Below are positions 27,064 through 35,169 of a stretch of DNA of 64,000 nucleotides, piece by piece. The stretch comes from Gluconobacter cerevisiae (GTDB lineage Bacteria > Pseudomonadota > Alphaproteobacteria > Acetobacterales > Acetobacteraceae): NCBI RefSeq assembly GCF_015244675.1, contig NZ_JABCQO010000010.1, positions 1 to 64,000 on the forward strand, read 5' to 3'. Every line of letters begins with the position of its first letter. Positions within the stretch are counted from its first letter, which is position 1. The position numbers and the translations under genes were made by a program. The notes beneath the pieces were generated by a model. The model had not been told where the DNA came from, ran no database searches, and saw only the letters and a program-made list of their open reading frames with translations.

Positions 27064-27750
27064 TCACTTGAGGCGAGATTTGATCTTTGCCAAGTCAATC
27101 TCGCGCTGTAATCTTTTGCGGTTTATTTTTTTCTTCTGCTCTGGAAGAATGTCACTAGCTTTATTATCGCTAGTATCAGGGTGGTTACTGTCTTCAGTGT
27201 CTGGGGCGTCATCTTCTTGTTTCTCCTTTACATTGACTAGAAGTGCCTCTTGGTTGCAGGGGATCGGCACAATGGAGAACTCAAGAAGTTCTGATTCCGT
27301 TATGGTCATTCCACCGGCATCATTGATGCTGTAGTTGAGGGGGCGGAAGCCGATGCTTACGGCGCTGATAAAGCCGTCTTTTAAGGCTCTGCGACAGAAC
27401 TCTGCGTCTGGACCAACAACGGGATAATCCGCTGGGCAGAACTCAACAGTTCCCTGCCATCCATTACCGACGCGCTTCAGTTCAACGCATCGCCCGATAG
27501 GCCATTCGCCGTCGTTATGGATTTTGAGAACGCGGGGATTTCGTAGATACTCGGTAACGTCTAAGCCATCGGGATCAACGATATCGTTAGCTCTATCCAA
27601 GGCATCGTTTGTGATGACGAAAGTGAAAAGATCACTGCCGTTGTCTAATGCTTTAATCTGGAAATCGGCTGTAACTGTCTTTTCCAGAGCCGATACGTCT
27701 TGAGACTTAACGGCATCACGGAAGCTCTTAATGGATATATGTTTCCTCAT
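27064..27750 (-). CDS. HK97-type prohead protease
   Basis: A 228-residue serine protease of the U35 type. The core is DRANDIVDPDGLDVTEYLRNPRVLKIHNDGEWPIGR (catalytic His region) and GFISAVSIGFRPL (catalytic Ser). It cuts the capsid delta domain during maturation. The C-terminal tail is charged and probably self-cleaved. It overlaps the portal stop by four bases. Confidence 0.88.
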   Translation of the reverse strand: MRKHISIKSFRDAVKSQDVSALEKTVTADFQIKALDNGSDLFTFVITNDALDRANDIVDPDGLDVTEYLRNPRVLKIHNDGEWPIGRCVELKRVGNGWQGTVEFCPADYPVVGPDAEFCRRALKDGFISAVSIGFRPLNYSINDAGGMTITESELLEFSIVPIPCNQEALLVNVKEKQEDDAPDTEDSNHPDTSDNKASDILPEQKKKINRKRLQREIDLAKIKSRLK

Positions 27751-29165
27751 GATTGGTTTTCACTTTCATCATTGTCGGTTGGTAGGGTTCCTCCCGGTGT
27801 TGTCTGCAAGCCGTCGGTCTGGCCGATCGCGCCTGTATTGAGTGGACGTAGAATCTCATCGCCTCCCTCGTATCCGGGGAGACCTTCTCTTGCGCGCCAT
27901 TCGTTTGGAGATAGAAGACCGGCAACGACGGCTTTGGAGCCAGCGTCAACGCGATCCTTGTAAACAGGACTGACAGCCTGTGTGTAATCGTACTTCATGC
28001 GATATTGATCACGCTCGGAAGCGATGAAGCACTTATCCAGAAATAGCTCTTCAAACTGCGTTGTTACGGGTCCGCAAGTGTCGCTGTAGAAGGTGCGCTC
28101 TTTCTGCTCGATGGATGCAGCGGCGTCCTTGTCCTCAAGTCCCAATCTATGAGCAGGGTAGTTCGTGACGTTACAGACGTTTCGCTTTGAATCCTCACCC
28201 ATTTCAGGAAGCATCAAGTCCTTGACGCTTAGGTTCATGGGAACAAGTTGAATGTCTGGTGGAAGAGCGGGACCCATGCCAACATTGGCCGTTCCTGCCA
28301 TTCCCTTCATCAAGTTTTCACGGATCGTAGCAAGCTGTTCCGGCTTATATCGACCAGTCGTTGTGATGATATATTGGATAGAAGTTCCGTTGCGGAATGC
28401 ACCTGCTCGCGTCTCTTGAATGGCAAGATCAATCCCGAAAACTTCCGGCGATAGATCAAGCGGCCCCTTACCGATTATGTTGTTCTCGAAGTTGGTGTGC
28501 ATGAGATGAATGACATCTTCTTGCAGGAGCCTTCTTGTCTGGCCGGTTTCGGCTGCAAAGCTCGTCTTTCGGCCTTTGAACTGGTTGGTCGACGCCGTGT
28601 AGAGCCTGTCTCCGTCTTCCAGTTCCGTGACGCTCATACGGTCAGGTGTGATGGTGATCAGCTCAACGGGGCGTCCATCATTTCCTCGGATGATCGCCAC
28701 ATAAGCGTTTCCCCAGAGGACATAATGGATCATAAGATTGTTCATGAACTGGAACCACGAACGATCCTTGCTGTTCGGGGTTTTAAGCAAGCTGCAAAGC
28801 GGATGGTCCGTTGTGTTTGTCCATCCGCCGTTGGAATCTATCTTCTGAATGTTCGGTGGTAGTTTTGCGATTGCTGATGAATACCCCGTCACACACCCGA
28901 AAACAGTTGGTGACTTCATGACCGTGTAAGGGGTGACGACAACGCCTGAAAACGTCGATCCTGCTCCCACCATGCCGGGAGGTGGTCCCCAGTATTGAGG
29001 GGCTTCTATATATGCACCCGGCCCGAGTTTTGCTGGAGGATTATCGGAAGGGATCGGTGTTTCCACCGGGACGGCTTCGGCCTTTGTGATAGTTGGCGCG
29101 GCCCAACTACTCGTAGGTGTGGGGCTTGAATCCTCCCCTTTTATTAATCTTGAAAATATGGACAC
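27747..29165 (-). CDS. Portal protein, HK97 family
   Basis: A 472-residue portal. It starts with GTG (GAGG eight bases upstream). Motifs: TVFGCVTGYSSAIAKLPPNIQK, HPLCSLLKTPNSKDRSWFQFMNNLMIHYVLWGNAYVAIIR, and HRLGLEDKDAAASIEQKERTFYSDTCGPVTTQFEELF. It forms the dodecameric DNA channel at one head vertex. Its leader can fold so that its binding site is paired. Confidence 0.9.
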   Translation of the reverse strand: MSIFSRLIKGEDSSPTPTSSWAAPTITKAEAVPVETPIPSDNPPAKLGPGAYIEAPQYWGPPPGMVGAGSTFSGVVVTPYTVMKSPTVFGCVTGYSSAIAKLPPNIQKIDSNGGWTNTTDHPLCSLLKTPNSKDRSWFQFMNNLMIHYVLWGNAYVAIIRGNDGRPVELITITPDRMSVTELEDGDRLYTASTNQFKGRKTSFAAETGQTRRLLQEDVIHLMHTNFENNIIGKGPLDLSPEVFGIDLAIQETRAGAFRNGTSIQYIITTTGRYKPEQLATIRENLMKGMAGTANVGMGPALPPDIQLVPMNLSVKDLMLPEMGEDSKRNVCNVTNYPAHRLGLEDKDAAASIEQKERTFYSDTCGPVTTQFEELFLDKCFIASERDQYRMKYDYTQAVSPVYKDRVDAGSKAVVAGLLSPNEWRAREGLPGYEGGDEILRPLNTGAIGQTDGLQTTPGGTLPTDNDESENQS

Positions 29166-29170
29166 ATGAA

Positions 29171-29204
29171 TACCTCGTAAGAATACTTCTTTGAGGTATT
29201 TATT
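29171..29204 (-). promoter_or_regulatory. TAAATA late-promoter-like element and SD-hiding hairpin, portal
   Basis: Minus-strand AATAAATAC at 29204-29196. TACCTC/GAGGTA (29171-29176 with 29193-29198) can pair right after it, and this includes the portal ribosome binding site. Confidence 0.45.
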
Positions 29205-29207
29205 TCG

Positions 29208-30935
29208 TTACCATATCACTTCGGTTGAGAGCGGCTGACTGCCATCACGGATATAAGAATGAAGGGCATTACACGTTGCATGAACGCCGTCTATCTTGCG
29301 CGTAGACATCTTATTTTCTTTGGAAAGCTGTAGGTTCTCCAAGTGGTCATATGAGGCATAGACGTTCAGGCAGTTCCAACGGAAGATCGGATTGTTAAAC
29401 TTGATCTTGTGTTCAAGGATGGACTCTTCAAAGAGCTTATTCGCAAGGTTTAGGTTCTTTCCCTGCGTTACAGGCCAGACTGTTAGGCCCTCGTCTTCAA
29501 GCTCTTCCATCATATTTTCAGAGCCCCATTTATCGACGTTTACCGTTTCGATTTCATATGTCTTGCTCAAGTCGATGATGTAGTCCCGCATTTCTCGATA
29601 GTCGATTGTTCGGCGGCGTTGCGTTGTTAGATATCCGTCACGGACCCAAGCAGGATAAAGCTCGTTTCCAGCACCTTCTACCGTGGCCTCTGGAAGCCAG
29701 TACTTCGGAAAGACATAGAAGGTATCATCGCGTTTGAAGACAGTAGACACGCAGGTCATATCTCGAACACTCGACATATCAACGCCGATCCAGCAGGGCT
29801 CTCCTTTGAAGTCCTCGATCTTCAAACTTGTATCCAGACCCGCATTAACGTCGCTGGATTCCAGCCACTGCGACGAACTGGATAGCCATATGTTCAGGTT
29901 AAATGTGAAGAATGATGCTCGTTCGGATTTAGAGCGTTTTGCATCCGCTGCGTTCTTCTCGAACTTCTTACGGTTAAATCCGAAGTCCCAAGAAGGATTG
30001 GCCTTGCGCCATGTGCTTTTCTCAAAGGGGTTATCGCCTTCATCAGCGGCCCATATGCAGCCGAAGAACGTTTCATCGACCAAGTTGCCTTGCAGAATAT
30101 CGACGCATTTTCGGTGCATGGAATAGCCAAGCCCTTCCATTGAATCGCCTGCTGTCGTGATGATCTTGGTGAGTGTCTGGGGTCGATCTTTCAACATGCC
30201 TGTTTGAAATATGTCGTAGACCTTTCGTGTCTTGGTTGTGTGAAACTCGTCGAAAATCACCACACTTGGGTTCAATCCGTGCAGCCCATCAGCATCACTA
30301 GACACGGCGCGGAAGAACCCACGGTTGCCGATCTTGCGCCCATTTACGACGATCTCTTTGTCTAGGCGGATTTCTTCCTGCTTCGCTTCGATCCCCAGTT
30401 GAGACATGAGGGCAGGATGGTTCTGTGTATGCTGATAGGTGAAGCCGTAGAGGATGCGAGCCTGTGCTTCCGTAAGAGCACTGACATAAACCTGTGGGCC
30501 GCCTTCGCCATCGCAAGCGAGGAAGTAGATCGGCATCCCTGTGATGACTGAGGTCTTACCGTTTCCTCGTCCCATCTCGTCGTATGAGAAAGAGAAGCGT
30601 CGGTAGTCGTCTGAATCGTTAACCCATCCGAGCGTCTGGGATATCGACCATAGCTGATAGGGATACATCTCGAAGGGCTGTCCCATCTTGGTTCCTTCCA
30701 AGATGGTCAGGTAGCTCATGAGAGTTTGGTATCTTTTCCCTTTGCTCGGGTCATAGTGGTAAGGGAAGTCAGGTGTAGAAGCTCGCTCCAGATCACGGAT
30801 AGAGCGTTCACACGCGAGCTTCGTATATTCACCTGTTATGATTTTCCCAGACAGGACATCCTTGACGTAGGCATACTGATCTTGCTGTTCGAGATTGCCA
30901 GCATCAATGGCGGCGAACTTTCCTCCGCACGACAT
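29208..30935 (-). CDS. Terminase large subunit
   Basis: A 575-residue DNA-packaging motor of the HK97-like class. The ATPase half shows MGRGNGKTSVITG (Walker A variant) and PSVVIFDEFHTTK (Walker B). The nuclease half has WIGVDMSSVRDMTCVSTVF and later TVNVDKWGSE with acidic metal ligands. It overlaps the small-subunit stop (TAATG). Confidence 0.92.
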   Translation of the reverse strand: MSCGGKFAAIDAGNLEQQDQYAYVKDVLSGKIITGEYTKLACERSIRDLERASTPDFPYHYDPSKGKRYQTLMSYLTILEGTKMGQPFEMYPYQLWSISQTLGWVNDSDDYRRFSFSYDEMGRGNGKTSVITGMPIYFLACDGEGGPQVYVSALTEAQARILYGFTYQHTQNHPALMSQLGIEAKQEEIRLDKEIVVNGRKIGNRGFFRAVSSDADGLHGLNPSVVIFDEFHTTKTRKVYDIFQTGMLKDRPQTLTKIITTAGDSMEGLGYSMHRKCVDILQGNLVDETFFGCIWAADEGDNPFEKSTWRKANPSWDFGFNRKKFEKNAADAKRSKSERASFFTFNLNIWLSSSSQWLESSDVNAGLDTSLKIEDFKGEPCWIGVDMSSVRDMTCVSTVFKRDDTFYVFPKYWLPEATVEGAGNELYPAWVRDGYLTTQRRRTIDYREMRDYIIDLSKTYEIETVNVDKWGSENMMEELEDEGLTVWPVTQGKNLNLANKLFEESILEHKIKFNNPIFRWNCLNVYASYDHLENLQLSKENKMSTRKIDGVHATCNALHSYIRDGSQPLSTEVIW

Positions 30936-31300
30936 TAGGTCAATCCGGGAAACTGCACGACTGTCACGGTGTCTTCGTCGGATGCGCCTTTCTTGAGGGA
31001 CTTGGTGTCCATCGGCGTCATGCCAAACTTGGCATACAGACCTTTCAGGGAAGCCTGTGTGGCATGAAGGGCTGTCAGTTCAGGGTGCTGACGACGCATC
31101 TTCCCTGAGTCGTAGAACTTGCCATGTTCGTCGATATAGGCCCGATACTCTTCTTCATCGGTAATCAGGCAAACCATCTGAACCATCGCCGCTTCGTGGC
31201 GTGCCTCGTAATCAGGATGAGAAGTTAGCTGTTCAAACAACTCTTCTCTTCGAGGTTTGCCGTCAATGTTTTTTGGGAATGAGTTTTTCTTAATAGTCAC
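30935..31300 (-). CDS. Terminase small subunit, P27-like
   Basis: A 121-residue protein. I prefer the GTG at 31300, nine bases after GGAG; a TTG at 31315 is the only other start and lies upstream of that site. It has helical HPDYEARHEAAMVQMVCLITDEEEYRAYIDEHG and HPELTALHATQASLKGLYAKFGMTPMDTKSL, as in P27-family small terminases. It recognises the packaging site. Confidence 0.8.
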   Translation of the reverse strand: MTIKKNSFPKNIDGKPRREELFEQLTSHPDYEARHEAAMVQMVCLITDEEEYRAYIDEHGKFYDSGKMRRQHPELTALHATQASLKGLYAKFGMTPMDTKSLKKGASDEDTVTVVQFPGLT

Positions 31301-31307
31301 GATAATA

Positions 31308-31337
31308 ATCTCCAATGATGTGTCGGAGATATTTAGC
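31308..31337 (-). promoter_or_regulatory. TAAATA element and SD-hiding hairpin, terminase operon
   Basis: Minus-strand GCTAAATA (31337-31330) is followed at once by ATCTCC...GGAGAT. The GGAGAT arm (plus-strand complement 31308-31313) holds the terS ribosome binding site. Confidence 0.5.
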
Positions 31338-31651
31338 TTTTGACTTTTTTACTTTTTCAAAATCAGGATTTTTACGGACTAGACTGGGTGTGCGCTCGTG
31401 TTTGGGTCCGCTCAACTTTTCGGAACGCGTTACCCCTTAGGTCATCAAGCCCTCAGAGCGTCGTAGAGCACGGTGTAAGGTGCGCGGGTGCAAGTAGTGC
31501 TGCGCTGGTGTGCGGGGGTCTGTACGGGCTTCTGAGGGGGAGACTTCGCCTACCTACCGCTCGCTGATGAGTACGAATCGAGTACATTCTCATTGAATGT
31601 AACAGTGGTGGCTGGTATCAGGGATGAAGCATTAGTAAAGGATAGACCCTA
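31338..31651. other. GC-rich intergenic region upstream of the terminase genes
   Basis: No gene that I can support. A packaging (cos/pac) site often lies next to terS, and this GC-rich block is the obvious place, but no defining motif is seen. It carries a GGGCTTCTGAGGG repeat (31526-31538) and the promoter of the plus-strand gene at 31652. Confidence 0.35.
31593..31621 (+). promoter_or_regulatory. Sigma-70-like promoter of cargo gene 1
   Basis: TTGAAT (31593-31598), 17-base spacer, TATCAG (31616-31621). The same arrangement is conserved before the paralogous gene at 32239. Confidence 0.6.
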
Positions 31652-31999
31652 ATGACTAACGTCTCAGAAAGAGTAATCGTTGCAGCTATAAAAAAGGTTG
31701 TCCGCCTAGAATCCGACGGCGAGTGGCGACTATCGCTCGATCTGACCGGTGAACCTGCAAACGATCTTCGTAACTTCCTTCAGGCGCACATAGAATCAGG
31801 CGAGCGTAGTGTAAGCGGTGTAGAAGGTTTTCTTTCGCAACAGATAAGTCAGATAGTTGAAACTAGGATTGCTGAAAAGAAACAAAACTTAGACGATTAC
31901 GAACAATATGTAGTCGAGCGGTCGGGTCGAGGCTGCCTAGAGCAAGTCTGGCCTGTAGCGCAGGAGTTGCATAGATTTATAATCCCCTCAGCCAACTAA
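31652..31999 (+). CDS. Cargo (moron) protein, paralogue 1
   Basis: A 115-residue protein of unknown function, transcribed against the surrounding late genes from its own promoter. It is about one-third identical to the protein at 32239: shared VS..VI..A.KKV, ESD..W.L and LD.YEQYV..R. AAAGGA precedes the ATG. Genes placed like this are usually expressed in the lysogen. No domain is recognised. Confidence 0.7.
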   Translation: MTNVSERVIVAAIKKVVRLESDGEWRLSLDLTGEPANDLRNFLQAHIESGERSVSGVEGFLSQQISQIVETRIAEKKQNLDDYEQYVVERSGRGCLEQVWPVAQELHRFIIPSAN

Positions 32000-32107
32000 A
32001 TCTCTATCGATCTCGGTGGTAGTGGGAAAGTTGCCATTGATGTCTTCAATCGTTGCTAGCAATCCGAAGAAAGAGAAGACGTCCTTGTTAAGGGTATGAA
32101 TCGTCAT
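31988..32107 (-). CDS. Possible small protein between the cargo paralogues
   Basis: A 39-residue frame (MTIHTLNKDVFSFFGLLATIEDINGN...) with an AAAGAAAGAG purine run before the ATG. It overlaps the end of cargo gene 1 by 12 bases. Support is weak: length and position only. Confidence 0.3.
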   Translation of the reverse strand: MTIHTLNKDVFSFFGLLATIEDINGNFPTTTEIDRDLVG

Positions 32108-32178
32108 ACCGTTTTCTCTTTCTTTTGGGTGGGGGGCTATACGGGCTTCTGTGGCGCTCGCTGATGAGTACATTCGCG

Positions 32179-32207
32179 TTGAACGTAACAGCGGCGGCTG
32201 GCATTAG
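32179..32207 (+). promoter_or_regulatory. Sigma-70-like promoter of cargo gene 2
   Basis: TTGAAC (32179-32184), 17-base spacer, CATTAG (32202-32207); homologous to the promoter at 31593-31621. Confidence 0.55.
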
Positions 32208-32238
32208 GAATGAACTAACATCAGAAAGGATTTAGATA

Positions 32239-32586
32239 ATGGATACCGTATCGAACGAGGTAATATTTGGGGCTTTAAAAAAAGTTCTTCCGCCAGAAAG
32301 TGATGATTCTTGGGTTCTGAGGCCAGATTTTGAAGGGGTTGCTTCTAAAGATCTGAAAGACTTCATCAATGAAGGTATCAGATGTGCACAATATGAAACC
32401 CATCATATTAAAACTTGGCTTCGTACGGCTATCGAGGATTTGATAGATCAAAGATTTAAAGAGAAATCGGTAGGATTAGACCCTTATGAGCAGTACGTTA
32501 TGAAGCGTGATGCTAAGTCAAGCCTGTCGGATATTCCTCGTTTAGTTGATCGAGTTTACAACTTTCTTTTCCTGTCAGGTCACTAA
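32239..32586 (+). CDS. Cargo (moron) protein, paralogue 2
   Basis: A 115-residue paralogue of the 31652 gene, with the same length, strand and promoter design. It keeps LDPYEQYVMKR, the best-conserved block. GAAAGGA precedes the ATG. The end overlaps the convergent DNA-circularisation gene by 12 bases. The function is unknown. Confidence 0.7.
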   Translation: MDTVSNEVIFGALKKVLPPESDDSWVLRPDFEGVASKDLKDFINEGIRCAQYETHHIKTWLRTAIEDLIDQRFKEKSVGLDPYEQYVMKRDAKSSLSDIPRLVDRVYNFLFLSGH

Positions 32587-33390
32587 ATCACTTACAAGGC
32601 CGGAGATAGTTCTCCTGTTGTCGCTGATCTTTTCAACCATTGCGGTCGTCACGTCGCTGGTGATCGCTTTGGCTGATTGGCTTGTAGAGATTGTACTCGT
32701 GATGTCGCTTGGCACGGAACTTGTTTGAGCAAAACGGCCAAGGGTCGCTGCTCCACCGAACAAGCTATCAATCCCCGAAATACTATTCGTTAAGCCCGTT
32801 GATCGGCTGATTAAGCCCGTCACACTTGCGCCTACTGTCGTGAGGGCGGAAGCAGGAGTTCCTAGTAGGCTCTTGGCCTGCATGGCTGTGTTGAAGGCCG
32901 CTCCGATTGTTCCAATGCCGCTCGCCTGGCTACCGGTTAGGACATTGGTGACTGTCTGGAAAATGCTGGTCTTCTGCTGGCTGGTCTTGCTGTGAGCGAA
33001 GAAGGATAGGCGGACTTGAACGATGCCGAGGCGTTCCTTGCTCTCACTAAATGGGCACTGGAGGATTGTTCCGTACCAACTGCCAAGGGAAGGGTGGACT
33101 AGTTCGATAAGGGCTCCGCTTGTGTCGGCCATTTCCTCCATGAGATCCGTGAGGTCTTGGTAGGCATCACCATTCATGATGGCTGTTAAAGCTCGTCCCA
33201 AGAGGCCGTTGTCGTTTACATCTAGCGAGCCTTCAATCTCGAAGATTGTAGGTCTCTGGCCTAGTGTCTCAACCATAGGAGTGAGGCCACCGGGATACTG
33301 ATGGATAATGCGGTTGGCTCCGTAGCTAACTGTCTCATAACGATCCACGATGATTTTTGTGCCAGCTATCGTGCAGGTTTGAATGGTCAT
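32575..33390 (-). CDS. DNA-circularisation / tail protein (Mu gp43, gpN-like)
   Basis: A 271-residue protein. The N-terminal domain (CTIAGTKIIVDRYETVSYGANRIIHQYPGGL...PTIFEIEGSLD) matches the DNA-circularisation N-terminal domain family, encoded in Mu next to the baseplate genes. The rest is Ala/Ser/Thr-rich. The start at 33390 has GGAG nine bases upstream and overlaps the gp46 stop. It lies last in the tail operon before the cargo genes. Confidence 0.75.
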   Translation of the reverse strand: MTIQTCTIAGTKIIVDRYETVSYGANRIIHQYPGGLTPMVETLGQRPTIFEIEGSLDVNDNGLLGRALTAIMNGDAYQDLTDLMEEMADTSGALIELVHPSLGSWYGTILQCPFSESKERLGIVQVRLSFFAHSKTSQQKTSIFQTVTNVLTGSQASGIGTIGAAFNTAMQAKSLLGTPASALTTVGASVTGLISRSTGLTNSISGIDSLFGGAATLGRFAQTSSVPSDITSTISTSQSAKAITSDVTTAMVEKISDNRRTISGLVSDLVT

Positions 33391-33851
33391 TTTACGGTAC
33401 TCCATAGGTAGCTAAAGTTCTGCCGGGATGATCCTTTTGTGATCGTGACACTGATGTTCAGGCGTTTGCTGCTGACGAGTGTGCAGGCGATATCAATCTT
33501 GTCGCACATATTGTCGTCCAGCATGTCTTGCAGAGCTTCTCGGACGTAATCCGTTGCTCTTGCTTCGTAGTTTTCCTTGTCGGTGACGGGGAGGTGCCAA
33601 AGTTGCCAAAGGCGACTTCCGACCTTGCGCCCGTTCTCCTGATAGGCGTCGTACCAAAACCCTTCTTTGTTTTCGGTACGATCCCATGAGGTTTCCGCTC
33701 TTCTATTTGTAAAAAGGCGGAGGATCACGCATGTCTCAAGATCGTTGCTGGTGTCGATGTCCGTGACTGTCACGCCATTGATTACCGAGGTCGTGAAGGA
33801 CCAATCTATCTGTTGTGTTTCTTCGTTAAAACAAAGCCTTATGTCAGCCAT
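33387..33851 (-). CDS. Baseplate protein GP46 family
   Basis: A 154-residue protein from the ATG at 33851. The pattern ADIRLCFNEETQQIDWSF, ETCVILRLFTNRRA, the tryptophan-rich GSRLWQLWHLPVTDKENYEARATDYVREALQDML and the C-terminal strands match Mu gp46-like wedge proteins. It overlaps the next gene by four bases. Confidence 0.8.
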   Translation of the reverse strand: MADIRLCFNEETQQIDWSFTTSVINGVTVTDIDTSNDLETCVILRLFTNRRAETSWDRTENKEGFWYDAYQENGRKVGSRLWQLWHLPVTDKENYEARATDYVREALQDMLDDNMCDKIDIACTLVSSKRLNISVTITKGSSRQNFSYLWSTVK

Positions 33852-33865
33852 GCGTGATTTTCTCC

Positions 33866-34081
33866 TTAGTTGGTCTTCGAGTTCAGAGCCGCCTTGATCT
33901 GGTCGTCTTCTGCGCCTGCATCCTTCACGAGACTGATTATGTCGCTCCATTCATCAGCAGTCGGAGTTCTCTTCTCTGCGATGATGGAATAAACTTTCTC
34001 GATAAACTCGATGAATACAGGTGCTTCCTGAACAACAAGAGCGCCAAGGCTTGCGATTTCTGTAATCAATGAAGTGTTCAT
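33866..34081 (-). CDS. Small hypothetical phage protein
   Basis: A 71-residue helical protein (LITEIASLGALVVQEAPVFIEFIEKVYSIIAEKRTPTADEW...). It has a mildly hydrophobic N-terminal half. It starts one base after the lipoprotein stop. Tail-region location suggests a virion or lysis accessory role, without proof. Confidence 0.6.
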   Translation of the reverse strand: MNTSLITEIASLGALVVQEAPVFIEFIEKVYSIIAEKRTPTADEWSDIISLVKDAGAEDDQIKAALNSKTN

Positions 34082-34082
34082 G

Positions 34083-34460
34083 TTATTTTCCTTCCGTTGA
34101 GGTCTTTCCGATTTTGTGATCGTCGAGATAAGTGACGAGTGCCGTTACGGCATCGTTTGCTAGAGTGTTTGCTGTGCTCGTTACGGTCGTTCCATTTGCA
34201 TAAGCGGTGTCCACTGTTGCGAGGGCATCACTGGCATTTTTGTCCAAATCCAAGAGCGTATTGGCGATGTTCACATCGACCTTACCGAATGTGCCGCTTG
34301 CGTATTGAACGACAATCTTGTGAGCAACCACATAGGCAGAACTCGCCGTGTAGGCCGTTTCCTGTCTCTGCGTTGCCGAGCAAGCTGTTAGACTGATGGT
34401 GCCACCTAGCATCACTGCTGAAAGTAGAGCGCCTGTTATTACCTTTGTTTTCTTTGACAT
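34083..34460 (-). CDS. Phage-encoded lipoprotein
   Basis: A 125-residue protein from the ATG at 34460 (AAAGGA upstream). A lipoprotein signal peptide ends SLTAC (Cys about 27), so it is anchored in the envelope. The rest is helical (IANTLLDLDKNASDALATVD). Candidates are a spanin-like lysis protein or a superinfection-exclusion lipoprotein; the sequence does not decide. Confidence 0.65.
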   Translation of the reverse strand: MSKKTKVITGALLSAVMLGGTISLTACSATQRQETAYTASSAYVVAHKIVVQYASGTFGKVDVNIANTLLDLDKNASDALATVDTAYANGTTVTSTANTLANDAVTALVTYLDDHKIGKTSTEGK

Positions 34461-34491
34461 GAGGTTCCTTTCATGAGGTTGTTTCTCTGTG

Positions 34492-34499
34492 TATTTACT
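34492..34499 (-). promoter_or_regulatory. TAAATA late-promoter-like element, lipoprotein
   Basis: Minus-strand AGTAAATAC, 32 bases before the lipoprotein start. No clear hairpin follows. Confidence 0.35.
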
Positions 34500-34508
34500 T
34501 GAAAGGAA

Positions 34509-34540
34509 GAAACCCCAGCCAAGAGGATGACCGGGGTTTC
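34509..34540 (-). terminator. Intrinsic terminator after the spike gene
   Basis: GAAACCCC pairs with GGGGTTTC, followed on the minus strand by TTCCTTTC. Confidence 0.6.
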
Positions 34541-34577
34541 GACAACACACAGGATGCTACTTCTTGTAGCGTGGTAT

Positions 34578-35153
34578 TTATGCTGGCGGACTTGTCTTTG
34601 AGCCCTTGCCGTTCTCCATGTGGGCATGAGACTGCAAGCTGATACCTGCGCCCACGACATCGCCGGACGCTGTAATCTTTCCGCTGACCTCAAGATCGCC
34701 GGTGATGGATACCTTGCTGCCATCGACCTCAATGACAGTCGTGCCGTTGATCGTGATGAATGTCTTGCTATTGGCTTCAATGTGGATGCCGTCTTGCGTG
34801 ATCAGAACCTTCTGGTTTCGATGATCGTGCTGGCAGCTATCGCCTTGGCCGAGATTTGCCGGATGATAACGAGGGTCATGAGTGGCGATAACGAGCTTAT
34901 TGTCATTGTGGCCTGTGCTGGAAACAGTCTGCCCGACTGCACCGGATAGGGCAGCGGACGCGAAACCATAGTTGCCGATGACCTGCACGTTATGGAGTTC
35001 GCCAGATGCGCCGTATGTCTGACACTGAGCCGTGTGGACCTTGCCGGTTGTGTTCGCATCCGTGGTGAAGAGGGTAGGCTTTGTCATATGGAGGATGCGG
35101 CTTTCCAGTACGGCAATCCTCTCCTGTAGGTTCGATATTGTTCTGTAATCCAT
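34578..35153 (-). CDS. Baseplate spike (gpV / Mu gp45-like)
   Basis: A 191-residue spike. The ATG at 35153 follows CGGAGA. An N-terminal helix leads to an OB-like domain (GKVHTAQCQTYGASGELHNVQVI). A beta-helix of short repeats follows (ITQDGIHIEANSKTFITINGTTVIEVDGSKVSITGDLEVSG). The end has SHAHMENG, a His-x-His tip that binds a metal ion in such spikes. It punctures the outer membrane. Confidence 0.85.
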   Translation of the reverse strand: MDYRTISNLQERIAVLESRILHMTKPTLFTTDANTTGKVHTAQCQTYGASGELHNVQVIGNYGFASAALSGAVGQTVSSTGHNDNKLVIATHDPRYHPANLGQGDSCQHDHRNQKVLITQDGIHIEANSKTFITINGTTVIEVDGSKVSITGDLEVSGKITASGDVVGAGISLQSHAHMENGKGSKTSPPA

Positions 35154-35169
35154 GGCTTCTCCGTTCTGG

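Noticed and set aside
31338-31651. cos site
   Set aside because: Position is right but no defined cos motif or repeats were seen; termini would need sequencing of packaged DNA.
34575-34582. CATAAATA as another late promoter element
   Set aside because: It overlaps the spike stop codon and is followed by a terminator before the next gene, so a promoter role makes little sense.
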